A stretch of 64,000 bases of DNA from contig JADKJW010000018.1 in NCBI GenBank assembly GCA_016720835.1, positions 1-64,000 of the forward strand, written 5' to 3'. This DNA is from Ignavibacteria bacterium (lineage in GTDB: Bacteria; Bacteroidota; Ignavibacteria; SZUA-365). The position numbers and the translations under genes are program-made. The notes below the pieces were generated by a model. It was not told the origin of the DNA and searched no databases. It saw nothing but the letters and a program-made list of their open reading frames with translations. Positions within the stretch are counted from its first letter, which is position 1. Every line of letters begins with the position of its first letter. Shown piece after piece: positions 44,787 through 54,636 of this stretch.

Positions 44787-46193
44787 ATGGCCGAAGACAC
44801 GCGAAAACCCTCCCTCAAGGACTATCCGCCCGCCTACTGGCTCGTCATCATGTTCGAGTTCTTCGAGCGCGGCTCCTACTACGGCATGATGAGCATTCTC
44901 TCGGTGTACCTCACCGATCAGCTCGGCTTCAGCAAGGAAGGCGTCGGCGTCATCAAGGGCACCATTCAACCGCTGCTCTACTTCCTTCCCATCCTGACGG
45001 GAGCGATCGCGGACCGCATGGGCTACCGACGGACGCTCATGGTGGCCTTCGCGCTGCTCGGCACGGGGTACTTCCTGACGAGTCAGACCACGTCGTACAC
45101 GGCGGTGTTCTTCTCCCTCGTGGTGATGGGCATCGGCGCGGGCACCTTCAAACCCATCATCTCCGGCAGCATTGCGCGGCTCACCAACGAGCGGACCAGC
45201 ACGATGGGCTTCGGGATTTTCTACTGGTCCATCAACCTCGGCGCCTTCCTCTTCCCGCTCGTGCTGGTGCCGATGCTCAAGGCCGTCTCCTGGAACCTCG
45301 TGATGGTCGCCTCGGCCATCTTCACGGGCGCGATGCTCATCCCGACGATCTTCTTCTTCAAAGATCCTCCAGGCCCGCCGGTGGAGAAGCAGTCCATCGG
45401 ACCGATGTTCGCCGGCATCTTCAAGAAGATCCTCGTCGTCGCAAGCGACTGGCGTTTCATGCTGTTCATCTTCATCTACTCCTGGTTCTGGATTCTCTAC
45501 TTCCAGATGTTCGACAGCGTGCTCTGGTACGTCAAGGATTTCGTGGACGCCTCCGCGCTGAACGCCTTCATCCATTCGGTGACCGGCCTCGACTGGAAGT
45601 TCGACATCGAGCACGTCACCGTGATCAACGCGATGACCATCATCCTGCTGCAGTTTGTCGTTTCCTCCCTCGTCTCGAAGCTGAAGGCGCTTCCAACCAT
45701 GATCACCGGCGTATCGCTGGCGACGATCGGCATGGCCATTCTCGCGATCAACACGAACATCTGGATCTTCCTGCTCGGCATCGTCGTCTTCTCCATCGGC
45801 GAGATGACGGCGCATCCCAAGTACATCAGCTACCTCGGCCTCATCGCCCCGCCGGACAAGAAGGCGACGTACATGGGCTTCGGCTTCCTGTACGGCGTCT
45901 TCGGATCCTTCATCGGCGGCATCCTCGGCGCCTTCCTGTACGTGCGCTTCATCGACCGTCCCATGATCGCCTTCATCCGCGAGGAACTCGCCGCGCGCGG
46001 AGGCAGTCTCGCGTCCGACCCGACGGTGGCGCAGGCACTGAAGGCCGCGGAGGGAATCGGCCTCACGAAAGCCGAGATCGCCACGCACGCGTACACGTCG
46101 GAACTCTGGCTCCTGTTCAGCGGCATCGGCGTCCTGTGCATCATCGGTTTGCTCCTCTTCCAGAAATTCGTAGCTTCGAAATCCAAGTACTGA
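44787..46193 (+). CDS. POT family proton-dependent peptide transporter
   Basis: A 468-residue MFS-fold transporter. The POT signature EFFERGSYYGMMS (ExxER type) lies in the first helix, followed by GAIADRMGYRRTLM and the second signature FGIFYWSINLGAFLFPL (~150). About twelve to fourteen hydrophobic segments are visible. It imports di/tripeptides with protons. A Gly/Ala/Ser-containing cytosolic loop near the C terminus is larger than usual. ATG at 44787 is at the family start (MAEDTRKPSLKDYPPAYW); earlier starts would overlap the divergent gene. Confidence 0.9.
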   Translation: MAEDTRKPSLKDYPPAYWLVIMFEFFERGSYYGMMSILSVYLTDQLGFSKEGVGVIKGTIQPLLYFLPILTGAIADRMGYRRTLMVAFALLGTGYFLTSQTTSYTAVFFSLVVMGIGAGTFKPIISGSIARLTNERTSTMGFGIFYWSINLGAFLFPLVLVPMLKAVSWNLVMVASAIFTGAMLIPTIFFFKDPPGPPVEKQSIGPMFAGIFKKILVVASDWRFMLFIFIYSWFWILYFQMFDSVLWYVKDFVDASALNAFIHSVTGLDWKFDIEHVTVINAMTIILLQFVVSSLVSKLKALPTMITGVSLATIGMAILAINTNIWIFLLGIVVFSIGEMTAHPKYISYLGLIAPPDKKATYMGFGFLYGVFGSFIGGILGAFLYVRFIDRPMIAFIREELAARGGSLASDPTVAQALKAAEGIGLTKAEIATHAYTSELWLLFSGIGVLCIIGLLLFQKFVASKSKY

Positions 46194-46244
46194 TCGATCC
46201 GGACACCAATACAACACTGCCGCTCCACTCATTCGAGGTAACAC

Positions 46245-46709
46245 ATGAAAGGCGACCCGCAAGTCATCGAGGCCCTCCAGAACGTCCTCACCGCAGAATT
46301 GAAAGCCATCAACCAGTACTTCCTGCACGCGGAAATGTGCGAGAACTGGGGCCTCGCCAAGCTCGCGAAGCACATGAAGATGGATTCGATCGAAGAAATG
46401 AAGCACGCCGAGAAGTGCATGGAACGCATCCTGTATCTCGACGGCGCGCCGAACATGACCAAGGACATGGCGATCAACATCGGCGCCACGGTCCCCGAGA
46501 TGTTCAAGCACGACTTGCAGCTCGAGTACGAGGCCGTCGCGCATCTGAACAAGATCATCGAGGTCGCGGCGAAGGCCGGCGACAACGGCACGCGCGACAT
46601 GTTCCTCGTCATCCTCAAGGACGAGGAAGAACACGTGGAGTTCATCGAAACGCAGATTTCGCTGCTCGAGCAGATCGGCCTGCAGAACTACCTCGCCTCC
46701 CAGGCGTAG
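46245..46709 (+). CDS. bfr: Bacterioferritin
   Basis: A 154-residue haem-binding ferritin that stores iron. Ferroxidase ligands are in place: Glu in LTAELKAINQYF (~18), EEMKHAEKCMERIL (Glu/His, with the haem Met), LEYEAV (Glu ~94) and KDEEEHVEFIE (Glu/His ~127-130). Length and order are as in E. coli Bfr. A good ribosome site GAGG is 7 bases before the ATG, and a perfect terminator follows. No bfd ferredoxin is adjacent. Confidence 0.95.
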   Translation: MKGDPQVIEALQNVLTAELKAINQYFLHAEMCENWGLAKLAKHMKMDSIEEMKHAEKCMERILYLDGAPNMTKDMAINIGATVPEMFKHDLQLEYEAVAHLNKIIEVAAKAGDNGTRDMFLVILKDEEEHVEFIETQISLLEQIGLQNYLASQA

Positions 46710-46730
46710 TCCGCGTCCCCGCATACGCAG

Positions 46731-46761
46731 AAAGGCGATGAGCGCGGTGCTCATCGCCTTT
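46731..46761. terminator. Bidirectional terminator between bfr and the BNR protein
   Basis: A perfect 13-bp stem AAAGGCGATGAGC / GCTCATCGCCTTT with a GCGGT loop. It lies between the two convergent genes and can serve both. Confidence 0.85.
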
Positions 46762-46784
46762 CCCATTTCAGGAGGAAGCGGCGG

Positions 46785-49406
46785 CTATCGCAGGACCGAG
46801 AGTTTCCTGATCTGCCGCTGACCGCCGGACTCCATGGCGTAGTAATACACGCCGTTCGGCAGGCCCGAGGCATCGAATACGGCGACGCTCTCCCCCGCCG
46901 GTCGCGCACCGTCCACAAGCGTGCGCACCGTTCTTCCGGCGGCATCGTACACGGCGAGGCGGACGAGGCCGCTCTTCGCGAGGAAAAACGGAATCGACGT
47001 CGACGACGATGCCGCGCCGACGGGATTCGGATAGTTCTGTCCGAGAGTGAAGCCGTCGCGTCCCGCGGTCGCGGTCTCCTCGACCGGCACGACGCTGCTC
47101 GTCACCCACATGCCGCGGCCGAAGGTGGCCGCGATGAGATTGCCGTCGGGACCCATGGCCATGTCGTACACGACGCAGTTCGGCAGGCCCGTGGAATACT
47201 GCTTCCAGTTCACTCCGCCGTTCACGCTGTACCACACGCCGAAATCCGTGGCGAGGAAGAGGAGATTCTGATCGGTGCGCGAGCGGAGGATGGAGCCTGC
47301 AGGCAGATCGGGCAGATCGCCCGTGATGTTGGTCCAGTTCTGTCCGGCGTTCGTGGACTTGAACGCGTGCCCCGCGCCGTAGCCGGAGACGGAGACGTAG
47401 ATGGTGTGATAATCGTCCGGATCGATGTGCACGCGCGTGATCCACCTGTTCGGCAGGCCCGCGCTGATGTCGGTCCACGTCGGATCGGTCGCGAGGATGT
47501 TCTGTGAGAGCCAGGCCTTGCCGTCTCCCGTCACCGCGTACATCCAGTCGCCGTTGTCCTTCGGCGTCGCGAAATCGGTGATGGCCGAGCCGCGCGTCAG
47601 GTCGGGACTGACGAGTTCCCACTGCGGATCGGAAGCGGTGGGAGCGTTGCGCATCCGGTACATGTACTGGCAGCTGATGAAGAGGATGGTGTTGTTGATC
47701 GGATGCAGGGCCATGGGTCGCCAGTAGTACTCGCGGTCGGCCGTCGGACCGGCGTTCATGCCGCTCTCGATCCTGTTGAAGCTCGAGCCCGAATTGGTGG
47801 ACCGGTACGGCGAGCCGTTGATGACGATGTAGAGCACGTTTCCGAGCTTGGGGTCCACCGCCACCGCGCAGCCGTCGCCGCCGCCGAGGTAGGCCCAGTT
47901 CACGTCGCCCGCGGAGCTCTGCCGCATGTTGCTCTGGTCCTGCGTGCCGCCGTAGATGCGGTACGGTACGGTCGCGTCGCTGGTCACGCCGTAGAATTGC
48001 GTGGTGGTCATCTTGTACGATTTGATCGCCCAGGTGTCGCCGGTGTTGGTCGAGATGTGGACGCCGCCGTCGGTGCCGATGATGACGCTGTTCGGATCGC
48101 CGGGTTTGAAGATCAGCGCGTGATGATCCGCATGCGCGTAGCGCGGGCTCCCGGGGTTGGACGTGCGGAGCGACCAGTCCGTATTCCGGACGAAGTTCGC
48201 GCCGCCGTTTGTGCTGCGCCACAGGTCCACGCCGCCGAGGAACACGAGGTTCGGATTCGTCGGTGACACGCCCAGCACGAGGTCGTAGTACGCCTGGCTG
48301 TTCGTGAAGGAGCGCGCGATGGCGTTGGGTTTGCGTTCCCAGGTCTCGCCGCCGTCGCTGGAAAGGAGGACCATGAAGAAATCGTTCGGATCGCGCGCCA
48401 CCGTCCGGCTGAGCAGTCCCCGGTTCAACGCGACGGCCGCGTAGACGCGGTTCGGGTTCGATTCGCTGACGGCGATGAGGATGCGCCCCGTCGAATCCGC
48501 GCGCGGGAAATTCGCGGTGAGTTTGCGCCACGAGAAATTCTTGCCGCCGGCGTCGGACACGTAGATGCCGTTGGACGAACTGCCGTTGTCGCTGCCGAGG
48601 GCCGCGTACACGCGCGACGGGTTGCCCGGCGCGTAGAGCACCTCGGTGGCGACGCCGCTCAGCACGCGCGACCAGTTCTGGCCGCCGTTCGTGGATTTCC
48701 AGAGATCGGAGGTGGAGGCGGCGAAGAGCGTGTCGGAGTCCGCGGGATGCAGCGCGAGGCGGTGTATCATGCTCTTGCCGTTGGGCCACGGGTACGCCGT
48801 CCAGTTCGCGCCGCCGTCGTCGGTGCGGATCACGCCGACGCCGTAGTACGCCGGAGAGCCGAATCCGTGCGTGGTGGAGGTCATCGTGATCGGCTCTCCA
48901 GTCCCGAGGAAGATGCGATCGGGATTGTTGCGGTCGATGGCAATGGCGCCGCACGCGAGAGCCGGCAGCTGGTCGGAAATCGGGAACCACTCGTTCCCGA
49001 AATTCGTCGTTTTCCACACCCCGCCGGAGGCCGACGCCGCGAAGATCGTGTTCGGGTTCGACGGATGGATGGCCAGCGCGCGGACGCGGCCGGCGATATT
49101 CAGCGGACCGGCGGACACCCATCCCGCGGCGGCGCCGTTCGCGGTCTTGTTCATCGAGAGCCTTGGGGACGCGCCCAGGTCCTCGTAGGTGCGGAGCAGC
49201 CGCTCGTACGGATTCACTCCGGGATTCCCGTACGATCGCTGTATGTAGAACTAGCGCAGCGCCTCAGGCGAATCCTGTGCGAGAAACGCCTCTCCGGATG
49301 CCGACGATTCGATACGGGCGGAATCCGGAAGCAGCCACGCGGTTGCGGCGGTCATCAGAACGAGCAGGAACAGACGCGGGAAGAGGCGGATCGAAAAACG
49401 GTGCAT
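46785..49406 (-). pseudogene. BNR/VPS10-like T9SS exoprotein with an in-frame TAG after the signal peptide
   Basis: Read from the ATG at 49406 the frame gives a signal peptide (MHRFSIRLFPRLFLLVLMTA) and 51 codons, then TAG at 49251-49253. It continues in the same frame without a break to 46785. The paralogue at 49485-52097 has YFYAQRLYGNPDVDVYQRL where this gene has *FYIQRSYGNPGVNPYERL, so the stop replaces a Tyr codon. The body (~810 aa) holds Asp-box beta-propeller repeats (VWKTTNFG, LWKSTNGGQNWS, FKSTNAGQNW) as in sialidase/VPS10-like secreted proteins, and ends in a T9SS sorting domain (LGQNYPNPVG; GLPNGVYYYAMESGG). Without the signal peptide it would not be exported. Confidence 0.8.
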
Positions 49407-49445
49407 GGGTCGTGATACTCCTGGTAAATCGTGTCATGCAACAGC

Positions 49446-49472
49446 GAAGGGCACGAAATCTTCGTGCCCTTC
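49446..49472 (-). terminator. Terminator-like hairpin after the second BNR gene
   Basis: Stem GAAGGGCACGAA / TTCGTGCCCTTC with a 3-base loop, 12 bases after the stop of the 49485-52097 gene. There is no clear T run, so termination may be weak. Confidence 0.65.
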
Positions 49473-49484
49473 CCGTTGCCTGTG

Positions 49485-52097
49485 TCAAAGAACGATCATC
49501 TTCCGTGTCTGCCGTCCGCCGTTGAAGTCCATCGCGTAGAAGTAGACTCCGGGGGGAACACCGCGCAGCGACACGGCGATTTCATGACGGCCCGGAGAGC
49601 GATCCTCGTTGAGCAGCTGCGCGAGGATGCGCCCGCTCATGTCGTGCAGCGTCAGGGTGACCGTTCCGGCGCTGTGCAGCGAGAACGGAATGGCGGTCTG
49701 GGCGCCCGAACGCGCGGACGGATAGTTGCTCTCGAGTCCGAACCCGTAGCGCCGCTCCTCTTCGCCGGCCACGGAGAGAATGGCGCTGCTCGTCCACATG
49801 CCGCGTCCGTGCGTGCCGACAACGAGCGTGTTCGCCGGGGTGATCTTCATGTCGTATGCGACCACGTTCGGAAAGCCGGTGCCGAAGCGCTGCCATTGCG
49901 TCCCGCCGTTCGACGAGTAAAAGACCCCGATGTCCGTTGCAACGAAAAGGGCCATGGGATCCGCGTGCGAGCGCACGATGGCGTTGGCCGGTACATCCGG
50001 AAGGCCGTTGGTGATGTTCGCCCAGTTCTGCCCCGCGTTCGCGGTCTTGAACACGTGTCCCGCGCCGAAACCGGACAGCGAGATCCACGCGGTCTGCGGA
50101 TCGGTGTCGTCGACGCAGATGTCCGTCACCCAGCGGTTCGGGAGACCGGACGCGATCATCGTCCACGTCGGATCGGTGGCCGACAGGTTCTTGGTCAGCC
50201 AGACGCGTCCGCTTGCGGTGACCGCGTACATCCATTCGGCGTTGGACGGCGCGACGGCCAGCTTGGTGACGATGGAGAAGCCCTGTCCCAGATCGGGACT
50301 GATGATCCGCCAGGCGGGCGGCGTCGTGGCGTCGGGATTCTTCATGACGTACACGTACTGCGTCGCGGTGTACAGTCTCGTTCTGTCCGCCGGATGGAAG
50401 AGCAGCGCGGGCACCCACGTGAAGTAATCCGCCGTGGCGCCGGCGCCGAGTCCGTTCGCGAGTTGTACCGCTGCACCGACACCGGTCCGGACGATGGAGC
50501 GGATCACCTCGCCTCCGGGTGCTCTGCCGGTCGAGTTCACGTAGCGGACCGTGTTGCGCTGCGGGTCGATGGCCACGCTGCCGCCGTCGCCGCCGAAGAG
50601 TTCGTACCACGCGGCATTGTCGTTGTTGAAGAGTCCGAGCGTGCCGTTGTCCTGCGTGCCGCCCATGATGCTGGTGGGTGTGGACGGATCGTAGGCACAC
50701 GAGTAGTACTGGATGGTGCTGAGCTTCGCGATTTTCCGCTTCCACGTGGTGCCACGATCGGTGGAAAGACTGATGCCGCCGTCCGTCGCCGCGATCACGT
50801 TGGTCGCGCTGCCCGGCTGGAAGGCGAAGTGGTGGATGTCGGCGTGCACGTACTTGGGATCGTCGTTGGCGCGGGTCCAGTCGGAGACGCGGGTGAACGA
50901 CTGGCCGCCGTTGGTGCTGCGGAACACGTCGAGCCCGCCGAGCAGCACCACGTTCGCATCCGCCGGCGACGCGCTGAAGGAGAAGTTGAAGTAGCCCTGT
51001 CCGTTCGTGCAGGACGTGTTGATCGCGTTGACTTTCCGCTCCCAGGTCTCGCCGCCGTTGTTGGATACGAGCAGCATCAGAAAGTCGTTGAGAATGTTTG
51101 TGCCGAGCTGCCGGCGATTACGCAGCACGGCCGCGTAGATGCGATCGGGATTGGCCGGCGAAATGGCGAGGCAGATGCGGCCGCAGGAATCGGGCGCCGG
51201 GAAGTTGGTGGTGAGCTTTCGAAAGGTGAAGCTCTTGCCGCCTGCATCGGAGACGTAGACGCCGTTGGTGCCGCCGCCGTTGTCGTTGCCTGTCGCATAG
51301 TAGACTCTGCTCGGCTGGCCAGGCTTGTACACCACGTCGGTGATGATGCCGGAACCGGCGCGCGACCAGGACGCGCCGCCGTTCGGCGATTTCCAGAGAT
51401 CGGAACTCGTCGCGACGAGGATGGTGTCACCCGCGGGATGCAGGGCGATGCGATGCGCGCCGCCGGTCGATGAAGCCCAGGTGACCGTCGACCATGATCC
51501 GCCGCCGTCTTCCGACTTCAGGAGGCCGATGCCGGTGGACCAGATCGGAGTGGCGTTCACGCGGCCGTTCGTGAAGATGTCGGGCTCCCCTGTCCCCGCG
51601 TAGATGCGATTCGGATTGGTGGGATCGATCGCGATGGCGCCGATGGGAAGCACGGGCGCATTGTCGGACACGGGCGTCCAGCTGTCGCCAAGGTTGGTGG
51701 ATTTCCAGACGCCGCCGGATGCCGCTCCCGCGAAGATGACGTTCGGCTGCGAAGGGTGAATCGCGACGCCGCGGATGCGCCCGCCGATGTTCCAGGGACC
51801 GCGCTCGGTCCAGACATTGCCGTCGAGGGCCGTCTTCGCCATGGACGCATTCGCGTTGTATCGCTGGTTTTCCAGGAAAAGCCGCTGATAGACGTCCACG
51901 TCGGGGTTTCCATACAGGCGCTGCGCATAAAAGTATTCGCGAAGAAAGGCGGAGCGTTCGCCCTTTTTCTCCTGTTCTCCGATCTGCTCCCGCCCCTCGC
52001 GGGAAGGTGCGTGGTGTTCCTTTTCAGCGACAAAGACGAGCGTGAGGCACGCGGTGAAGCTCAACGCCGCAGCGAGCCGCAATTTCATTGGAATCAT
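49485..52097 (-). CDS. BNR/VPS10-like T9SS exoprotein
   Basis: An 870-residue secreted protein, intact paralogue of the neighbouring broken gene. Signal peptide at about 1-24; then a charged linker and YFYAQRLYGNPDVDVYQRL. At least eight Asp-box-type repeats (VWKSTNLGDSW, VFRSTNGGQSF, SLSTDRGTTWK, VFKTANAGQNW) form a beta propeller like sialidase, VPS10/sortilin or Ycf48-type domains. The C terminus is a T9SS sorting domain (RILAQLLNEDRSPGRHEI; GVPPGVYFYAMDFNGG). Expected at the cell surface or outside; substrate unknown. AGGA lies 6 bases before the start. Confidence 0.88.
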   Translation of the reverse strand: MIPMKLRLAAALSFTACLTLVFVAEKEHHAPSREGREQIGEQEKKGERSAFLREYFYAQRLYGNPDVDVYQRLFLENQRYNANASMAKTALDGNVWTERGPWNIGGRIRGVAIHPSQPNVIFAGAASGGVWKSTNLGDSWTPVSDNAPVLPIGAIAIDPTNPNRIYAGTGEPDIFTNGRVNATPIWSTGIGLLKSEDGGGSWSTVTWASSTGGAHRIALHPAGDTILVATSSDLWKSPNGGASWSRAGSGIITDVVYKPGQPSRVYYATGNDNGGGTNGVYVSDAGGKSFTFRKLTTNFPAPDSCGRICLAISPANPDRIYAAVLRNRRQLGTNILNDFLMLLVSNNGGETWERKVNAINTSCTNGQGYFNFSFSASPADANVVLLGGLDVFRSTNGGQSFTRVSDWTRANDDPKYVHADIHHFAFQPGSATNVIAATDGGISLSTDRGTTWKRKIAKLSTIQYYSCAYDPSTPTSIMGGTQDNGTLGLFNNDNAAWYELFGGDGGSVAIDPQRNTVRYVNSTGRAPGGEVIRSIVRTGVGAAVQLANGLGAGATADYFTWVPALLFHPADRTRLYTATQYVYVMKNPDATTPPAWRIISPDLGQGFSIVTKLAVAPSNAEWMYAVTASGRVWLTKNLSATDPTWTMIASGLPNRWVTDICVDDTDPQTAWISLSGFGAGHVFKTANAGQNWANITNGLPDVPANAIVRSHADPMALFVATDIGVFYSSNGGTQWQRFGTGFPNVVAYDMKITPANTLVVGTHGRGMWTSSAILSVAGEEERRYGFGLESNYPSARSGAQTAIPFSLHSAGTVTLTLHDMSGRILAQLLNEDRSPGRHEIAVSLRGVPPGVYFYAMDFNGGRQTRKMIVL

Positions 52098-52280
52098 ACA
52101 AATCCTGCTGTGATAGGAGGTACTGTGGGCGTCCGATGTCGTCCTGCATTCTCAGGCCCGGCAACGCGCATCTCGCAACGGCGAAAAATAGACCGAATCG
52201 GCGAGAAAGACAACCGTATTCGCCGTCCCCATGCGCGTGTCCACCGATGTCGCCGGCGCGTTCCGCCCGGCGCGTTCCGC

Positions 52281-52312
52281 ATTGTTCCGAGGCAAACAAT
52301 ATGGTATTTTTG
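52281..52312 (+). promoter_or_regulatory. Bacteroidota-type promoter of the AMMECR1 operon
   Basis: ATTG (52281-52284), a 20-base spacer, then TATTTTTG (52305-52312), an exact TAnnTTTG match. Transcription would begin near 52319, 26 bases before the ATG at 52345; this also supports that start. Confidence 0.6.
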
Positions 52313-52344
52313 CCCTCTCAGCTTTCTCATTCACACCCATCTCG

Positions 52345-52902
52345 ATGACCGCACCCGACGAGACGAGCGTCCTTCTCGAAATCGCGACACAGGCGATAAA
52401 ACATGCCGTGCTGAAGCGCGGATACCCGAACGACATCGCGTCCGGTCACCCGGAATTATCGCGCGCACATGCGGGCGTGTTCGTCACCATCACAGTGCAC
52501 GGCGCGTTGCGCGGATGCATCGGCGACATGGACCAGCAGAAACCGTTGCGCGAAGCGGTGATCCACGCGGCGGTGAGCGCATGCACGCGCGATGCCCGTT
52601 TCGACGCAATCGAAGCGAAAGACCTCGAGGGCATGTCCATCGATATCACCCTGCTCGAGCCCATGGAAATCATTCGCGGAGAGGACGACATCGTCGTCGG
52701 CGAGCACGGCGTCTTCATCGAGGACGGCGCGCACCGCGGCATCCTGCTTCCGCAGGTGGCGGCCGAAAGACAGTGGTCGTCACGCCGCTTCCTCGACGCC
52801 CTCTGCCAAAAGGCCGACCTCCCGGGTGAGGCGTGGAAGCGCGACACCGCGACCCTGAAGCGCTTTCGAGCGCGGATCATCTCCTCCGGACGTCATTCGT
52901 GA
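52345..52902 (+). CDS. amrA: AMMECR1 domain protein (AmmeMemoRadiSam protein A)
   Basis: A 185-residue AMMECR1-family protein. The invariant motif LRGCIG lies in HGALRGCIGDMDQQKPL (~50), followed by AVIHAAVSACTRDARF and the C-terminal GILLPQVAAERQWSSRRFLDALC. Family members act with Memo and a radical SAM partner in a poorly known modification system. The start at 52345 (MTAPDETSV) is set by the promoter position; earlier in-frame ATGs precede it. First gene of a three-gene operon. The radical SAM gene amrS is not in this window. Confidence 0.9.
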   Translation: MTAPDETSVLLEIATQAIKHAVLKRGYPNDIASGHPELSRAHAGVFVTITVHGALRGCIGDMDQQKPLREAVIHAAVSACTRDARFDAIEAKDLEGMSIDITLLEPMEIIRGEDDIVVGEHGVFIEDGAHRGILLPQVAAERQWSSRRFLDALCQKADLPGEAWKRDTATLKRFRARIISSGRHS

Positions 52903-52921
52903 CCAGCAGCCATCGCATGCC

Positions 52922-53764
52922 ATGATCATCAGACCCCCGGCCGTGAGCGGAACCTTCTATCCGGCGGATCCGACGCTGCTGTCCCTGCAGGTGGACCGCT
53001 TGCTCGACGGGCAGGAGCCGCACCGTCTCTCCGGTTCCATCGTCGGCATCGTCTCGCCGCACGCGGGGTACATGTATTCCGGATACACCGCCGCATCCGT
53101 CTACGCGCAGTTGCGCGGGCGCGGCATCCGCACGGCGGTGATCGTCTCGCCGAGCCACCGCGAGTATTTCAACGGCATCTCCATCTATGAAGGCGACGCC
53201 TACCGGACTCCGCTCGGCATCGTCGAAGTGGACAAGCCCCTGCGCGAGCGGCTCCTGAAACACAAGGGGGCGTTCATGCTTTCCAAGTTCGGGCATCGCG
53301 ACGAGCACGCCATCGAGGTGCAGCTCCCGTTTCTCCAGCGCGTGAACGAGGACGTCAAAATCCTCCCCATCGTGATGGGCGACCAGCGCGGAGAGCTCTG
53401 CTCCATGCTCGGCGACATCCTTGGCGAGGCCGTCGACCGCGACGACGTGGTCATCATCGCCTCCAGCGATCTCTCGCACATGTACGAGGGCGCGGTGGCG
53501 AACGCGATGGATGCCGTCGCGTCCGACGACATCGCGGCGCTGTCGTCCACCGCCCTGCTGCAGCATCTCGCGTCGGGAAAAACCGAAGCCTGCGGCGGCG
53601 GCCCCGTCAGCGCCGTCATGCACGCGTCCATGCTCCGCGGCGCCGACACCGCCACGGTGCTGCATCGCTGCACCTCGGGCGACGCGACCGGCGACCAGTC
53701 GCGCGTCGTGGGCTATCTCTCCGCCGCATTCACCCGCTCTGCGCGTCAGGACAGGAACGACTGA
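52922..53764 (+). CDS. amrB: Memo family protein (AmmeMemoRadiSam protein B)
   Basis: A 280-residue Memo/MEMO1-like protein related to non-haem iron dioxygenases. Conserved points are RPPAVSGTFYPADP at the N terminus, GIVSPHAGYMYSGYTAA (~41, His), SPSHREYF (His), GHRDEHAIEVQLPFL (His), and IASSDLSHMYEG (~180). The gene follows AMMECR1 by 20 bases, the usual pair. Next gene overlaps its stop. Activity unknown in bacteria. Confidence 0.92.
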   Translation: MIIRPPAVSGTFYPADPTLLSLQVDRLLDGQEPHRLSGSIVGIVSPHAGYMYSGYTAASVYAQLRGRGIRTAVIVSPSHREYFNGISIYEGDAYRTPLGIVEVDKPLRERLLKHKGAFMLSKFGHRDEHAIEVQLPFLQRVNEDVKILPIVMGDQRGELCSMLGDILGEAVDRDDVVIIASSDLSHMYEGAVANAMDAVASDDIAALSSTALLQHLASGKTEACGGGPVSAVMHASMLRGADTATVLHRCTSGDATGDQSRVVGYLSAAFTRSARQDRND

Positions 53765-54636
53765 TGGCCATGCTTCCTTCCGTGGTCATTGTCGGCGCGG
53801 GAAATGTCGGCTGCGTCCTCGGGCGCTTCCTCTACTCGAAGGGGCTCACGATCTCCGCGCTGATCGAGCGCGACGGCATGAAACTCGATCTTGCCCGCTC
53901 GGCGATCGTCGCGCTCGCCCATGAGAAACTGCTCTCGGGCATCCCGGAACATCCCGCGGCCGTGCTGCTCTGCGTGCAGGATCAGAAGATCGCCGTGCTC
54001 GCCGAGAAGCTCGCCGCGCTCGACCGCTCGTGGGAAGGCGTCTTCGTCGCGCATACCTCCGGGATGCAGACGTCCGACGACCTGCGCCCGCTCCTCGACC
54101 GCGGCGCAGTGGCCGGCTCGTTCCATCCCATCCAGTCCTTTCCCTCGCCGTACATCGACGTGCAGCGCCTCCACGGGATCGGCTGCGGCATCGAGGGCGA
54201 CGGCGCGTTCCTCGCGCAGGCGCGCGACTTCGCCGCGCAGATCGGCTGGGAGCCCGTCGTCATCAGAAAACAGCAGAAGGCGCTCTACCACCTCGCCTGC
54301 GTCTACGCGGGAAACTTCATCACCACGCTCGCCGCGGACTCGCTCGAGATCCTGCGCGGCGCCACGTCCGAGGACGCCGATCTCGCGCCGCTCATGCCGA
54401 TGATTCAGAGCGTTCTATCCGAAATACTGGCATCCTCGCCCCGCGGCGCCTTCACCGGCCCCGTGGCGCGAGGCGATGCGGCATCCATCGAGACGCATAT
54501 CGCGGCGCTCACCCGGTTCAAACCGGAACTGCTCCCGCTGTACCTGGAACTCGTCCGCAGCTCGCTTCGTCTCGCCACCCTTCCCGAAGGGAGACGGGCG
54601 GAGGTTCTCGACGTGCTCGCACGACACGCGAGCTAG
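53764..54636 (+). CDS. Rossmann-like/DUF2520 domain oxidoreductase
   Basis: A 290-residue protein with an N-terminal Rossmann dinucleotide fold (VVIVGAGNVGCVLGRFL, GxGxxG; ~7-20), then VFVAHTSGMQTSDDL and GSFHPIQSFPSP, and a helical DUF2520 domain with KALYHLACVYAGNFITTL. This layout is like 6-phosphogluconate dehydrogenase/ketopantoate reductase relatives and is usual for DUF2520 proteins. It overlaps the Memo gene by one base (TGATG). Its stop shares a CTAG palindrome with the stop of the convergent glycosyltransferase gene. Confidence 0.85.
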   Translation: MAMLPSVVIVGAGNVGCVLGRFLYSKGLTISALIERDGMKLDLARSAIVALAHEKLLSGIPEHPAAVLLCVQDQKIAVLAEKLAALDRSWEGVFVAHTSGMQTSDDLRPLLDRGAVAGSFHPIQSFPSPYIDVQRLHGIGCGIEGDGAFLAQARDFAAQIGWEPVVIRKQQKALYHLACVYAGNFITTLAADSLEILRGATSEDADLAPLMPMIQSVLSEILASSPRGAFTGPVARGDAASIETHIAALTRFKPELLPLYLELVRSSLRLATLPEGRRAEVLDVLARHAS

